From contig NZ_JAKQZH010000001.1 of assembly GCF_022343555.1 (NCBI RefSeq), positions 1,656,108 to 1,720,107 on the forward strand: a stretch of 64,000 nucleotides of DNA. The letters run 5' to 3'. Positions 42,964 to 50,891 of the stretch are shown piece after piece. A program made the translations under genes and the position numbers. The first letter of the stretch is position 1. Each line of letters starts with the position of its first letter. The notes beneath the pieces were generated by a model that worked only from the letters and a program-made list of their open reading frames with translations, was not told the origin of the DNA and made no database searches. The stretch comes from Marinobacter sp. C7 (GTDB lineage Bacteria; Pseudomonadota; Gammaproteobacteria; Pseudomonadales; Oleiphilaceae).

Positions 42964-44715
42964 GTGAGCATTTTTGATTATGAAGATCATGAAGCACTAG
43001 GGAAGGTCATCTCCGTAGATACTGCGACGGTCGTGGTTCAAGTGGACGATGTTGAATCTCTCCGGAGGCTACAAGTTAACCGATTAGCTGTTCTCCAAAG
43101 TAGTCTTGCTGGTCAGCATTTGATTGGGGTGATTCAAAAAATTACCAGAACCGCCATAGAAACCAAACTTGAGGAATCTGAGCCTGACAACATGGGTGTC
43201 GAAGAAGCGTTTCCCGAAGTAAACATGCTTCGTGTGTCGCTGATTGGTACCTTGATAGACGTTATAGGTACCCAGCGTGATGTGTTTCGCCGCACCTTGG
43301 AAACAGTTCCCGAAATTGATGCAAATTGTTTTTCTCTCGAGGGTGAGCGTTTAACTCAATTCATGCAGGTGATTTCCTCGGTTAGTGGAGATGGCCAACG
43401 TCTTTCTTTGGGAAATTACACTTTAGACCAGGACGCTGAAGCGTTTTTGAACGGAAACAAACTTTTTCAGCGCCACGCTGTAGTGGTTGGGAGCACAGGC
43501 TCAGGTAAATCTTGGACCACAGCCAGAATGCTTGAGCAAGTCGCAGCCCTGTCTAATGCCAACGCTATCGTATTTGATATCCATGGAGAATATCGGTCGC
43601 TGACCAGCGAGGGATTCAAACACTTAAGGGTCGCTGGACCAGGCGATATTGAAGAGCAACGAGGATTAGGCGATGGGGTAATTCACTTACCCTATTGGCT
43701 ACTAAGTTATGAGGCACTATTGTCGATGTTTGTCGACAGGACTGACCAGAATGCGCCGAATCAGGCCATGGTCATGTCTAGAGCCATAGTTGAAGCCAAG
43801 AAAGCGTATCTAGAATCTGGTAATCACAAGGAAGTGATGGCGAACTTTACCATTGATAGTCCGATTCCCTTCCGTATCGAAGACGTCAAAGATAAGCTCG
43901 AAGAACTTAACGACGAGATGGTCAAAGGTTCAAGCGGTAAACCTGTAAAAGGAGATTTCAACGGAAAGCTTAGTCGTTTGATACAGCGATTTGCTAGTAA
44001 AACGGAAGATCGCCGCCTTGGTTTCTTGTTCCCTAGTGGCGAAGAATCTTTGGCATTTGAGTGGCTGGACCATCTCGTCAGTTTGTTGATGGGTGGAAGG
44101 GCAGCACAGGAGAAAGATCAGGGAGGTGTTAAAGTCGTTGACTTCTCTGAGGTCCCGTCAGATATCCTCCCGCTTATACTCGGAATGGTTGCGCGCCTAA
44201 TATTTTCAATTCAGCAATGGCAAACGTTTGAGAGTCGCCATCCAATTGCACTTTTTTGTGACGAGGCCCATCTTTATATTCCGCAAGATATCAATTCCAG
44301 CGCCACTGATAACTCGGTGAAAATTTTTGAGAGAGTGGCTAAAGAAGGCAGGAAATATGGTGTTGGGCTAGTTGTTATAAGTCAAAGGCCGGCCGAGCTG
44401 AATAGAACAGTGGTCAGTCAGTGCAGCAACGTTGTGGCAATGAGGCTCACTAACGGAGAAGACCAGTCGGTGGTTAAGCGCCTTTTACCAGATTCTCTAG
44501 GCAGCTTTGGAGACCTCTTGCCGGTATTGGATACAGGGGAGGCGCTTGTGGTCGGAGATGCAACTCTTCTACCTACACGGATTCGGGTTGCTAAGCCTAT
44601 CAATGAACCTGTGAGCGCCACCATACCGTTTTGGGATTGTTGGTCAGATAGTGATGCCGAGAACGACTTACCCTCAGCGGTTAGTTCTTGGCGTAAGCAG
44701 TCTCTGAAGAGCTAA
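42964..44715 (+). CDS. HerA-like ATPase/helicase of SIR2-HerA defence system
   Basis: This 583-residue protein has an N-terminal HAS-barrel-like region (residues about 10-60, GKVISVDTATVVVQVDD) and a FtsK/HerA ATPase core. Walker A is GSTGSGKSW near 177, Walker B ALFCDEAHLYIP near 430, and SQRPAEL near 475. HerA forms hexamers that scaffold SIR2 subunits and supply ATP-driven sensing or nuclease functions. The start is GTG 42964 because GGAG in the end of the SIR2 gene is correctly spaced. A TTG two codons earlier is possible. Confidence 0.85.
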   Translation: MSIFDYEDHEALGKVISVDTATVVVQVDDVESLRRLQVNRLAVLQSSLAGQHLIGVIQKITRTAIETKLEESEPDNMGVEEAFPEVNMLRVSLIGTLIDVIGTQRDVFRRTLETVPEIDANCFSLEGERLTQFMQVISSVSGDGQRLSLGNYTLDQDAEAFLNGNKLFQRHAVVVGSTGSGKSWTTARMLEQVAALSNANAIVFDIHGEYRSLTSEGFKHLRVAGPGDIEEQRGLGDGVIHLPYWLLSYEALLSMFVDRTDQNAPNQAMVMSRAIVEAKKAYLESGNHKEVMANFTIDSPIPFRIEDVKDKLEELNDEMVKGSSGKPVKGDFNGKLSRLIQRFASKTEDRRLGFLFPSGEESLAFEWLDHLVSLLMGGRAAQEKDQGGVKVVDFSEVPSDILPLILGMVARLIFSIQQWQTFESRHPIALFCDEAHLYIPQDINSSATDNSVKIFERVAKEGRKYGVGLVVISQRPAELNRTVVSQCSNVVAMRLTNGEDQSVVKRLLPDSLGSFGDLLPVLDTGEALVVGDATLLPTRIRVAKPINEPVSATIPFWDCWSDSDAENDLPSAVSSWRKQSLKS

Positions 44716-45440
44716 AGTGGCTCGTTAGATAAGTGGGTAGCGCCGAATGCCTGGGTTATCACGAGGAGATTCGGCCAGACAGTAAAGGGAACGGTCACAC
44801 TTTCCTTGTTTTTCATCTTGATTTGGACTCGGTGCCAAAGTCCCAGGATGATAAATCTCTCGACCCCACGGATATGCTGGTTGGATTCCGGCCCGGAGCA
44901 CCATTTAAAACATTAGCTTACCTTTCTTAGCTTTTAATTTTTACTTCCGATTTTTTTATGTAGGCAAGGTTGCTGTCTCGATTCCTTGCCGTGCGTTGAA
45001 ATACTGCATTGCATTCGATTCCCGGTATTGCCGTCTTGGTCACTTTTATTATCGCGAGAGAGAGGCAACTGAAAAGGGCGCTCAAACCTGGAAATAGTCA
45101 ATCAATCTACGAAAGTCCGTTGGTCATACGGAGGCTCCGGTCCGTTCAGGTTCTGAGGTGGTCTAGGATTCGTTGGCATGGAGTGGATGACCTTTGGTGA
45201 GCCACAGTATGTGCCGCAACAAATAATCGTCGGTGAAAAAATTAGTAAATTGCGCCGGGAGGTGGTTACAAGCTCATGAAAATTATGGAATAGTGGGGCG
45301 ACCCAAAGCCGGTAAACATCAATCGGCACCTTGAACAAAGTCCGTGATTCGAATGGCTCAAAAATGTTCGACGGGGCATTTAGCGCTAGACCACAAATTG
45401 ATTTATCTGAAAAAAAACGGTCGATCTTAGGAACAACAGG
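44716..45440. other. Gene-free junction between the two island halves
   Basis: These 725 bases have no credible protein gene; short frames on both strands lack ribosome sites. The interval contains the diverged tRNA-Leu 3' end (44853-44904) and a one-mismatch ATGTAGGC copy of the arm repeat (44958-44965). The remaining 475 bases up to the methyltransferase hold its presumed promoter and otherwise nothing I can name. Confidence 0.7.
44853..44904 (+). repeat. Diverged internal att-like copy of the tRNA-Leu 3' end
   Basis: Aligned without gaps over 52 bases to the tRNA 3' end (from AAATCTCTCG to GCACCAT), 41 positions are identical. The CCA and the T-stem remain pairable, but the T-loop (TTGGATT) is altered. 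No complete tRNA precedes it. The copy is followed 54 bases later by ATGTAGGC, almost the distance (56) between attL and its arm repeats. It is best read as an old attachment site. Confidence 0.75.
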
Positions 45441-46535
45441 ATGGCAGAGACGCAGAACTCGAGCCTGAGCAGGGCGAAGTCAAATAAGGAAGACGAATTC
45501 TACACGCAGCTTGAAGATGTCGAGCGCGAGCTTAAACATTATCGGAAGCACTTCAAGGGGAAAGTCGTCTACCTTAACTGCGATGATCCCCGGGTGAGTG
45601 CCTTTTTTCACTTCTTCTCTTACAACTTCGAGAAGCTGGGCCTTCGGAAGTTGATAGCGACTTGCTACAAGAACCAAAAGCGTGATCTGTTCAGTGAGAA
45701 TGACAGCGAGCGCGCGCTATTTTTGGAGTACGAGGGCGACAAGGATGGTGACCGAATTCCGGGAGACGACGAAATAGAGACCAGCTTTCTAGAAGGCGAT
45801 GGGGACTTCCGCAGTGCGGAGTCTATCGAACTTCTGAAACAAGCGGACATAGTCGTCACGAATCCTCCCTTTTCTCTCTTCCGGGAATATGTTGATCAAC
45901 TCATTAAATATGAAAAAAAATTCATCATTTTGGCGAACCAAAACGCAATCAAGTACAAGGGCATCTTTCCGCTAATTCAGCAGAATAAGTTGTGGCTCGG
46001 TGCCAACAGCGGGGATATGAGTTTCAGGGTTCCGGCTCACTATACACCGCGCGCTACACGGTATTGGGAAGATGAGAGCGGTCAGAAGTGGCGCAGTTTT
46101 GGGAATATGTGCTGGTTTACGAACCTTGATTACAAGAAGCGACACGAGGACCTTATCCTCTACAAAACGTATGACCCCGCCGAGTACCCGAAGTATGACA
46201 ACTTTGATGCCATCGAGGTCAGCAAGGTCGCTGACATTCCGAAAGACTATCCAGGCGTCATGGGCGTCACGATCGGTTTTTTGACAAAGCACAACCCCGA
46301 TCAGTTTGAGATCGTTGGCATCTCTCAGTCTTGGTACGGAGCATCGTGCAAGACATACCCTACGCAGGTTCAAGTAAATGCAAACGGGAAAAAGAGCAAC
46401 GTGGGTAAGCTTAACGATGCTCCTGCTATCAAGTTGGATACACCACCATCCGGTAAGACCTACTACATTGTGGACGGTGAGCCCTTTAAGTCGCTTTATG
46501 CGCGGGTCTTTATAAAGAACAAGAAGGTTGAATGA
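45441..46535 (+). CDS. EcoRI-family adenine-specific DNA methyltransferase
   Basis: This 364-residue protein resembles the EcoRI methylase family. NCDDPRVSAFFHFF near residue 44 is the family-specific replacement for the usual SAM motif region, and VVTNPPFSLF near 138 is the NPPF catalytic motif IV of N6-adenine methyltransferases. AGGAA precedes ATG 45441. The next gene, a DUF262-HNH nuclease, overlaps its stop (ATGA), so the two are translationally coupled and probably form a restriction-modification-like pair. The recognition sequence is unknown. Confidence 0.8.
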   Translation: MAETQNSSLSRAKSNKEDEFYTQLEDVERELKHYRKHFKGKVVYLNCDDPRVSAFFHFFSYNFEKLGLRKLIATCYKNQKRDLFSENDSERALFLEYEGDKDGDRIPGDDEIETSFLEGDGDFRSAESIELLKQADIVVTNPPFSLFREYVDQLIKYEKKFIILANQNAIKYKGIFPLIQQNKLWLGANSGDMSFRVPAHYTPRATRYWEDESGQKWRSFGNMCWFTNLDYKKRHEDLILYKTYDPAEYPKYDNFDAIEVSKVADIPKDYPGVMGVTIGFLTKHNPDQFEIVGISQSWYGASCKTYPTQVQVNANGKKSNVGKLNDAPAIKLDTPPSGKTYYIVDGEPFKSLYARVFIKNKKVE

Positions 46536-47620
46536 TGGAAATCGAACTTAAGAAGATCCCCGTTCGTGATTTGTGCGAGGACTACGAGGACGACGCAGAA
46601 GGTGGTGTTTTCGGGTACGGAGGTAAGCTCGACATTCGCCCGCCCTACCAACGTGAGTTTGTCTACAACGCCAAGGAGCGCAACAAGGTCATAGACACAC
46701 TCACCCAAGATTTCCCACTTAATGTCATGTACTGGTCCGTACGCGATGATGGAACCTACGAAGTGATCGACGGTCAGCAGCGCACGATCTCAATTTGCCA
46801 GTATGTGGACGGAGAATTCGCGTGGAATGATCTTTACTTTCACAATCTCACTGATGACCAGCAGGAGCAAATCCTTAACTACGAATTGATGGTGTATTTC
46901 TGTAAGGGCACAGACAGCGAACGATTGTCGTGGTTCGAAACCATCAACATTGCGGGTAAGGTTCTCACCAATCAGGAACTAAATAACGCGACTTATCCAG
47001 GTCCATGGTTGTCAGACGCCAAGAAGCATTTCAGTAAGACCGGTTGCCCCGCGTACCAAGTGGCCGGAGACCTCATGAAAGGTTCGCCAATCCGCCAAGA
47101 TTATCTCGAAACTGTCCTTGATTGGATCAGCGGCGGCAAAATTCGGGAGTACATGGGGAAACACCAACATAACTCCAAGGCCAACGAGTTGTGGGTGTAC
47201 TTCCAAAACGTGGTTGCGTGGGTGAGGGCGACCTTTCCTGTTGAGCGTAAGAAAGAAATGAAAGGACAACCGTGGGGTTTACTATACAACGAGTATAAGG
47301 ATGTGGCACTCGACCCAGACGAACTTGAAAGTCGCATTTCAGCGCTCATCCAAGACCCGGACGTGACTAACCATCGCGGTGTTTATCACTACGTTTTGGA
47401 TGGCAAAGAAAAACATCTCAACATTCGCCAATTCGATGAGAGAATGCGCCGTTCAGCGTTTGAAAGGCAGAAGGGCGTGTGCCCGGACTGCGGCAACACT
47501 TTCAAAATCGAAGAGATGCATGCAGACCACATCACGCCTTGGCACGAGGGCGGCAAAACTGAGGCGGAAAACTGTCAGATGCTCTGCGCTGACGATAACA
47601 GAAAAAAAGGAGGCAAATGA
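46532..47620 (+). CDS. DUF262 domain plus HNH endonuclease (candidate restriction enzyme)
   Basis: This 362-residue protein has an N-terminal DUF262 (ParB/Srx-like, GmrS-type) domain: RPPYQREFVY near residue 36 and DGQQRTISI near 79. A C-terminal HNH domain follows: CPDCG near 317, HADHITPWHEGG near 329, ENCQMLCADDNRKKG near 346. The His-Asp-His triad and a zinc-binding Cys pair are intact. DUF262 uses or senses nucleotides in type IV enzymes such as GmrSD. Here the nuclease is fused in one chain and coupled to a methyltransferase, which suggests it avoids methylated host DNA. Function is inferred. Confidence 0.8.
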   Translation: MMEIELKKIPVRDLCEDYEDDAEGGVFGYGGKLDIRPPYQREFVYNAKERNKVIDTLTQDFPLNVMYWSVRDDGTYEVIDGQQRTISICQYVDGEFAWNDLYFHNLTDDQQEQILNYELMVYFCKGTDSERLSWFETINIAGKVLTNQELNNATYPGPWLSDAKKHFSKTGCPAYQVAGDLMKGSPIRQDYLETVLDWISGGKIREYMGKHQHNSKANELWVYFQNVVAWVRATFPVERKKEMKGQPWGLLYNEYKDVALDPDELESRISALIQDPDVTNHRGVYHYVLDGKEKHLNIRQFDERMRRSAFERQKGVCPDCGNTFKIEEMHADHITPWHEGGKTEAENCQMLCADDNRKKGGK

Positions 47621-47787
47621 CGTGGTCTATCAAGGACAATCATGTTGCCTGCAGTAATGTGTGTGGTTTCGCCTTTAAACGATAGCTGCGCATGCTTGAC
47701 GGCGGGTGACCTCAAGGTCTGCGTTTTCACCGATGACTACGACGCTGTGGCGGCATGATTTAGATACCCCGTCACTCTTATTCAACG
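47621..47787. other. Convergent spacer between nuclease and rep genes
   Basis: These 167 bases between convergent stops contain no recognisable gene. A short T-run follows GC-rich sequence near 47790-47800 on the minus strand, without a clear hairpin. Confidence 0.5.
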
Positions 47788-49497
47788 CTACCTAAAAAAG
47801 GGGGGCGGAGCCTCATGCAGGTGATTTTGAGACGTACAGTTATTGACAGAACTCCAAGGAGGCGCATTCGCGCCTCTTAAAGAAATCTCCTCCAGTCCGG
47901 CGGCCGGAAGGTGGTTCTCAGATGGCTTCGTCCGTCCGATAGTCCACTCATAAATCCTGGTGATCACTCGACCGGCTGAACCAACCAGGCCTTTTAGGTG
48001 TTCGACGGTTTCGTGGTATTTGTTCTCTGTAGGTTTGGGCACCATGAGGGCGCGCAGAGGACGGTCTTTCAGTCGAAGGCAAGTGCCGCCCATGAGTTCT
48101 ACGTACCGTTTCCAATCCCCGTTATCCGCCGCCTGTTCCAGCTCTTGGACGAGGCCTTTTCGATCTCCCTCGATATTGCGCAGGCGTCGAAGCTCTCGGT
48201 AGACCGTGACACTGGGTGATCCCATGAATTGGAACTGACGGATGCCCCAGATGCTTGCCCATGCTCTTATTCGAGCTGCTGACTCGACAGCATCATTGCC
48301 ATAGGAGTCCTCGCCAACTTCATAGCCATCGATGGACTTGGAAATGTATTTCGCGACATAGCCCGTGGCTCTCCCTTTTTCGGGGTCGATTTCCTCAATG
48401 ACGAAGCGGTTTTCTTCCGCCCCATTTTCTGCGCCATCCTCTTGAAGTGCATGTTCGCGAAAGATTCGATTAGCCTCGGGGAGGTCTCCCTTCTCCAGAA
48501 ACATGAGCAGGTGCCAGTGGGGCGTGCCGTCATGGTGTGGCTCAACGGTCCGGATGCCATACCAGTCGATTCCAGTACGCTTTAGAGCTGCGCGCACGCG
48601 AGCCCAGACGCGATTAAGGTATTTCTGGGCGTCGAGCGGAGTGGCACCGTCAAACTTTGCGTTGGCGTGGCCGTTTTGATGGGTCGCGTGGTACTTGGAA
48701 GGGCAGGTAAGGGTGTAGAACACGCCAACGTGGCCGTGTTCGTTTGCGTAGTCTTCCAGGCCACCAATCCGCATCATCGTCTCGTTGCGACGGTTTCTGG
48801 GGTTGCTGACGGATTTTTCTTTGAGGCTTGAGAGGGTCGCTGAGTAACCGAATTGGTTTTCTGCAGTGAGTAGAGATAGCAGCTCCTCGTTGCTCGCTTG
48901 GGCCGCGAGGTTGCGCCGGAAATTGTATTCGCTTACGTAGAGGTTAGTGGCCTTAGAAACCAGTCCCAACTCCCGGTAGACGCCTTCGGAGCTGAGGTAC
49001 GCTTTCCTCCTGAGCCGCCGTCGCCACCAGTTGGAATCGAAAACGCGGGCGAGCGCCGGAATCACCTTCTCTTTGTCGGTTAGGTCGTCAGGCTCAACTG
49101 GAAATTCCATTCCGGCCTTGTGAACCTCACGGATCAAAAGGTTCAAGGCTTCTTTTCCGTTCACCGCCACCGCATGGCCCGTAAACTCTCGCTCAAGCCG
49201 CCGGGAAATCTTTTCCGAGAATGACTGAAACAACTCAAAAGGCGAATCGGCCTTTAAGCCGCCCAGGTCATCATGCAGGTGCAATCGATCCAGGATGCTT
49301 TCGAGCCACATGTCGGCCTGGTGATAGGTGGCGCCGTCGGCGATACGCAGATAACACTGAAAAATTCGTTGCTTTAGGTGAGGGTGCTTGTCCTCGACAG
49401 TGCGGAGCATTTTTCGTGAGCGATGGTCGCCCAAGGCATAAGGGCGACCTTCCTGCCTATGCCAGTTAAAAGGCCCCATTGGAAGGTTAGCTGACAT
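47788..49497 (-). CDS. Replication endonuclease, phage GpA-like HUH superfamily with two tyrosines
   Basis: This 569-residue protein has the HUH metal motif in TPHWHLLMF near residue 325. It also has YVAKYISK near 380, in which two tyrosines are three residues apart, as in PhiX174/P2 gene A proteins. Such enzymes nick an origin and start rolling-circle replication. The gene is in the same leftward set as the integrase and AlpA genes, suggesting the excised island replicates. GGGGGA just upstream of ATG 49497 is the ribosome site. The last about 45 residues are proline-rich. Confidence 0.82.
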   Translation of the reverse strand: MSANLPMGPFNWHRQEGRPYALGDHRSRKMLRTVEDKHPHLKQRIFQCYLRIADGATYHQADMWLESILDRLHLHDDLGGLKADSPFELFQSFSEKISRRLEREFTGHAVAVNGKEALNLLIREVHKAGMEFPVEPDDLTDKEKVIPALARVFDSNWWRRRLRRKAYLSSEGVYRELGLVSKATNLYVSEYNFRRNLAAQASNEELLSLLTAENQFGYSATLSSLKEKSVSNPRNRRNETMMRIGGLEDYANEHGHVGVFYTLTCPSKYHATHQNGHANAKFDGATPLDAQKYLNRVWARVRAALKRTGIDWYGIRTVEPHHDGTPHWHLLMFLEKGDLPEANRIFREHALQEDGAENGAEENRFVIEEIDPEKGRATGYVAKYISKSIDGYEVGEDSYGNDAVESAARIRAWASIWGIRQFQFMGSPSVTVYRELRRLRNIEGDRKGLVQELEQAADNGDWKRYVELMGGTCLRLKDRPLRALMVPKPTENKYHETVEHLKGLVGSAGRVITRIYEWTIGRTKPSENHLPAAGLEEISLRGANAPPWSSVNNCTSQNHLHEAPPPFFR

Positions 49498-49500
49498 GTC

Positions 49501-49701
49501 TTAATCCCCCGGCCTGATTTGAAGCAATCCAGGTCCATTCCTGTTAAACAGGGTGAGAAAACGGTGGTGGTTTCGGGTGTGATTCCCCGTTAACGGGGCG
49601 ATCGGCGCCAATCCCCCGTTAACAGGGCTCCCTGTTAACGGGGTGACGATGGCCCCACCAACGGGGAGCGCTCTGTTAACCGGGCAGAATTGGTTGGCCA
49701 T
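49501..49701 (-). CDS. Small ORF carrying the GTTAAC repeat array, coupled to AlpA and Rep
   Basis: This is a 66-residue reading frame (MANQFCPVNRALPVGG onwards) whose ATG overlaps the AlpA stop by one base (TGATG) and whose stop ends three bases before the Rep ATG. The spacing argues for real coupled translation. The internal palindromes give repeated PVN/PLTG wording. I recognise no family; it could be a leader peptide whose translation controls Rep. Confidence 0.45.
   Translation of the reverse strand: MANQFCPVNRALPVGGAIVTPLTGSPVNGGLAPIAPLTGNHTRNHHRFLTLFNRNGPGLLQIRPGD
49540..49684. repeat. Array of six 14-bp GTTAAC-centred palindromes upstream of rep
   Basis: Five copies centre on GTTAA: CCTGTTAAACAGGG at 49540, CCCCGTTAACGGGG (perfect) at 49585, CCCCGTTAACAGGG at 49614, CCCTGTTAACGGGG at 49630 and CTCTGTTAACCGGG at 49671. 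CCCCACCAACGGGG at 49653 is a degenerate sixth copy. Start-to-start distances are 45, 29, 16, 23 and 18 bases. They may be Rep or AlpA binding sites, an origin, or RNA hairpins before the rep ribosome site. Confidence 0.8.
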
Positions 49702-49898
49702 CAAGACAACTCCGAGGTCGAACGCCGGATTTGCTTTTCGATATAGCGTTCCAGGTCCTCCATCCGATAGCGCACCGCTCGACTGCCGATTTTAATGAAA
49801 GGCACGCGAGCGCCGGCCCACCGGTCTCTTTCCAGAAACGCTTTGCTGACGCCCAGAATTTCTGCGGCTTTCGCTGTGGTAAGAAGCTGGTTTTTCAT
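49701..49898 (-). CDS. AlpA-family helix-turn-helix regulator/excisionase
   Basis: This 65-residue protein is a MerR/AlpA-type winged helix: LLTTAKAAEILGVSKAFLERDRW (residues about 5-27) is the helix-turn-helix, followed by VPFIKIGSRAVRYRMEDLERYIEKQ. AlpA-like proteins activate integrase or act as excisionases on islands. AGGA is spaced eight bases from ATG 49898; the ATG two codons earlier is too close. A pair of overlapping palindromes lies directly upstream. Confidence 0.85.
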   Translation of the reverse strand: MKNQLLTTAKAAEILGVSKAFLERDRWAGARVPFIKIGSRAVRYRMEDLERYIEKQIRRSTSELS

Positions 49899-49969
49899 CG
49901 CCATATTCCTGTGTTGATTGATATGGCTTCAGTTTTAAGGCGTTGGAGAGGGGGAGCGGAATGCTTGCG

Positions 49970-50016
49970 CTTAGCGGAGGTATACCTGCACTAAGCGGAG
50001 GTATACCTCCGCTAAG
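49970..50016. repeat. Two overlapping 26-bp palindromes upstream of alpA, 21-bp period
   Basis: CTTAGCGGAGGTATACCT begins the first copy (49970-49995) and CTAAGCGGAGGTATACCT the second (49991-50016). They share five bases and are displaced by 21 bp, two helical turns. The core AGCGGAGGTATACCTCCGCT at 49994-50013 is a perfect 20-bp palindrome. The position 72 bases before the AlpA start suggests an operator or Rep origin. Confidence 0.75.
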
Positions 50017-50027
50017 CGAGGGTAGGA

Positions 50028-50891
50028 TTATCGACTTCGAAAAAGGGTGGAGGTGCTTTGGTCCTGCTGCTTTACCTTTTTAAGTTCGAAAAGCCCGGAA
50101 GCATGAAGGAGGTGCCGCCAGCTGTTGCACTGGTAGATTTTGGGGCCGAGGTCAGGACGCTGTTGCTTGATTAACCTGAGAGCCATTCTCAGGTCTGTCC
50201 AGCCGGCGCTTTGCAGCTGCGCTTCTGCCGATTTCAAAAGTTGTACGGCAGTGGTGTTGCCCCAAACAATCGGATGGCCGGGGCAGAATCCGTAGTTCAG
50301 CAGCGATTCAAGATCAACTGAATCGAAGAATTCCAGTGCATGCTGGACCGCGGCGTTTCGAGCTGAGTCCCATTCCTGCAATTTTTCGAAGTGGTGGGAG
50401 ACTGTTTCTTTGATACTTGTCAGGTGATTGAGGGCATCCTTGCAGCTGCCGGTATCTTGAAGATCGAATCTTTCCAGGAAGTGGTGCACCAGCTCATTTC
50501 GAATCGAGACGATTTCGGAGAGCTCTGCTCTGAGAGCGTCGTGGTTTTCCTGGGAGAGCGGCATCGTAAACCTAAATTGGAGTTCGGCAAGATCGGAGTT
50601 TTCCTCGGGGTCAACTGGCGTATCAGGAAAACCCTCCTCTGATGAGGATGGAAGAAGGTATTGGCCCGTAATCTGTCCGATCAATTGCCCAAGGGTTTTA
50701 TTGGCGAGATCGGCCTTACGAATCTCGTGGTAGCTCTTAAGGGTTTTGGCATTTCCCCTCAAAACGGTTTTCGACAAGAAACGCTTTAACCCCAACTCGT
50801 ATTGCTGAAGCTGGAGTATGCATTGCCCCACGCCCCTCTCGATCTCTGCCCTGATGTTCTCCAGGCTTTCGCCTACAAAGTCATTCGTCAC
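50028..50891 (-). CDS. Protein with C-terminal LOTUS/OST-HTH-like domain
   Basis: This 287-residue protein has a predicted helical N-terminal part (1-190) that I do not recognise. Its C-terminal stretch GWTDLRMALRLIKQQRPDLGPKIYQCNSWRHLLHASGLFEL (residues about 229-269, shown in part as SWRHLLHASGLFEL) resembles the OST-HTH/LOTUS fold, which binds RNA or G-quadruplexes. The start is GTG 50891, overlapping the upstream gene's stop by 11 bases. It stands in the integrase operon. The LOTUS assignment is by motif reading only and needs a profile search. Confidence 0.55.
   Translation of the reverse strand: MTNDFVGESLENIRAEIERGVGQCILQLQQYELGLKRFLSKTVLRGNAKTLKSYHEIRKADLANKTLGQLIGQITGQYLLPSSSEEGFPDTPVDPEENSDLAELQFRFTMPLSQENHDALRAELSEIVSIRNELVHHFLERFDLQDTGSCKDALNHLTSIKETVSHHFEKLQEWDSARNAAVQHALEFFDSVDLESLLNYGFCPGHPIVWGNTTAVQLLKSAEAQLQSAGWTDLRMALRLIKQQRPDLGPKIYQCNSWRHLLHASGLFELKKVKQQDQSTSTLFRSR

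Noticed and set aside
44733..44930. Plus-strand open frame of 65 codons running over the diverged att site
   Set aside because: It has no ribosome site, and most of its C-terminal part is the tRNA-like relic; composition is not coding-like.
47788..49497. Rep as an IS91/ISCR transposase
   Set aside because: The Y-x3-Y motif together with the HWH motif fits the GpA replication class better, and no terminal ori/ter IS91 sequences were seen.
49969..50020. CRISPR-like repeat at the alpA upstream region
   Set aside because: Only two copies with overlapping palindromes and no spacers; no cas genes anywhere in the window.
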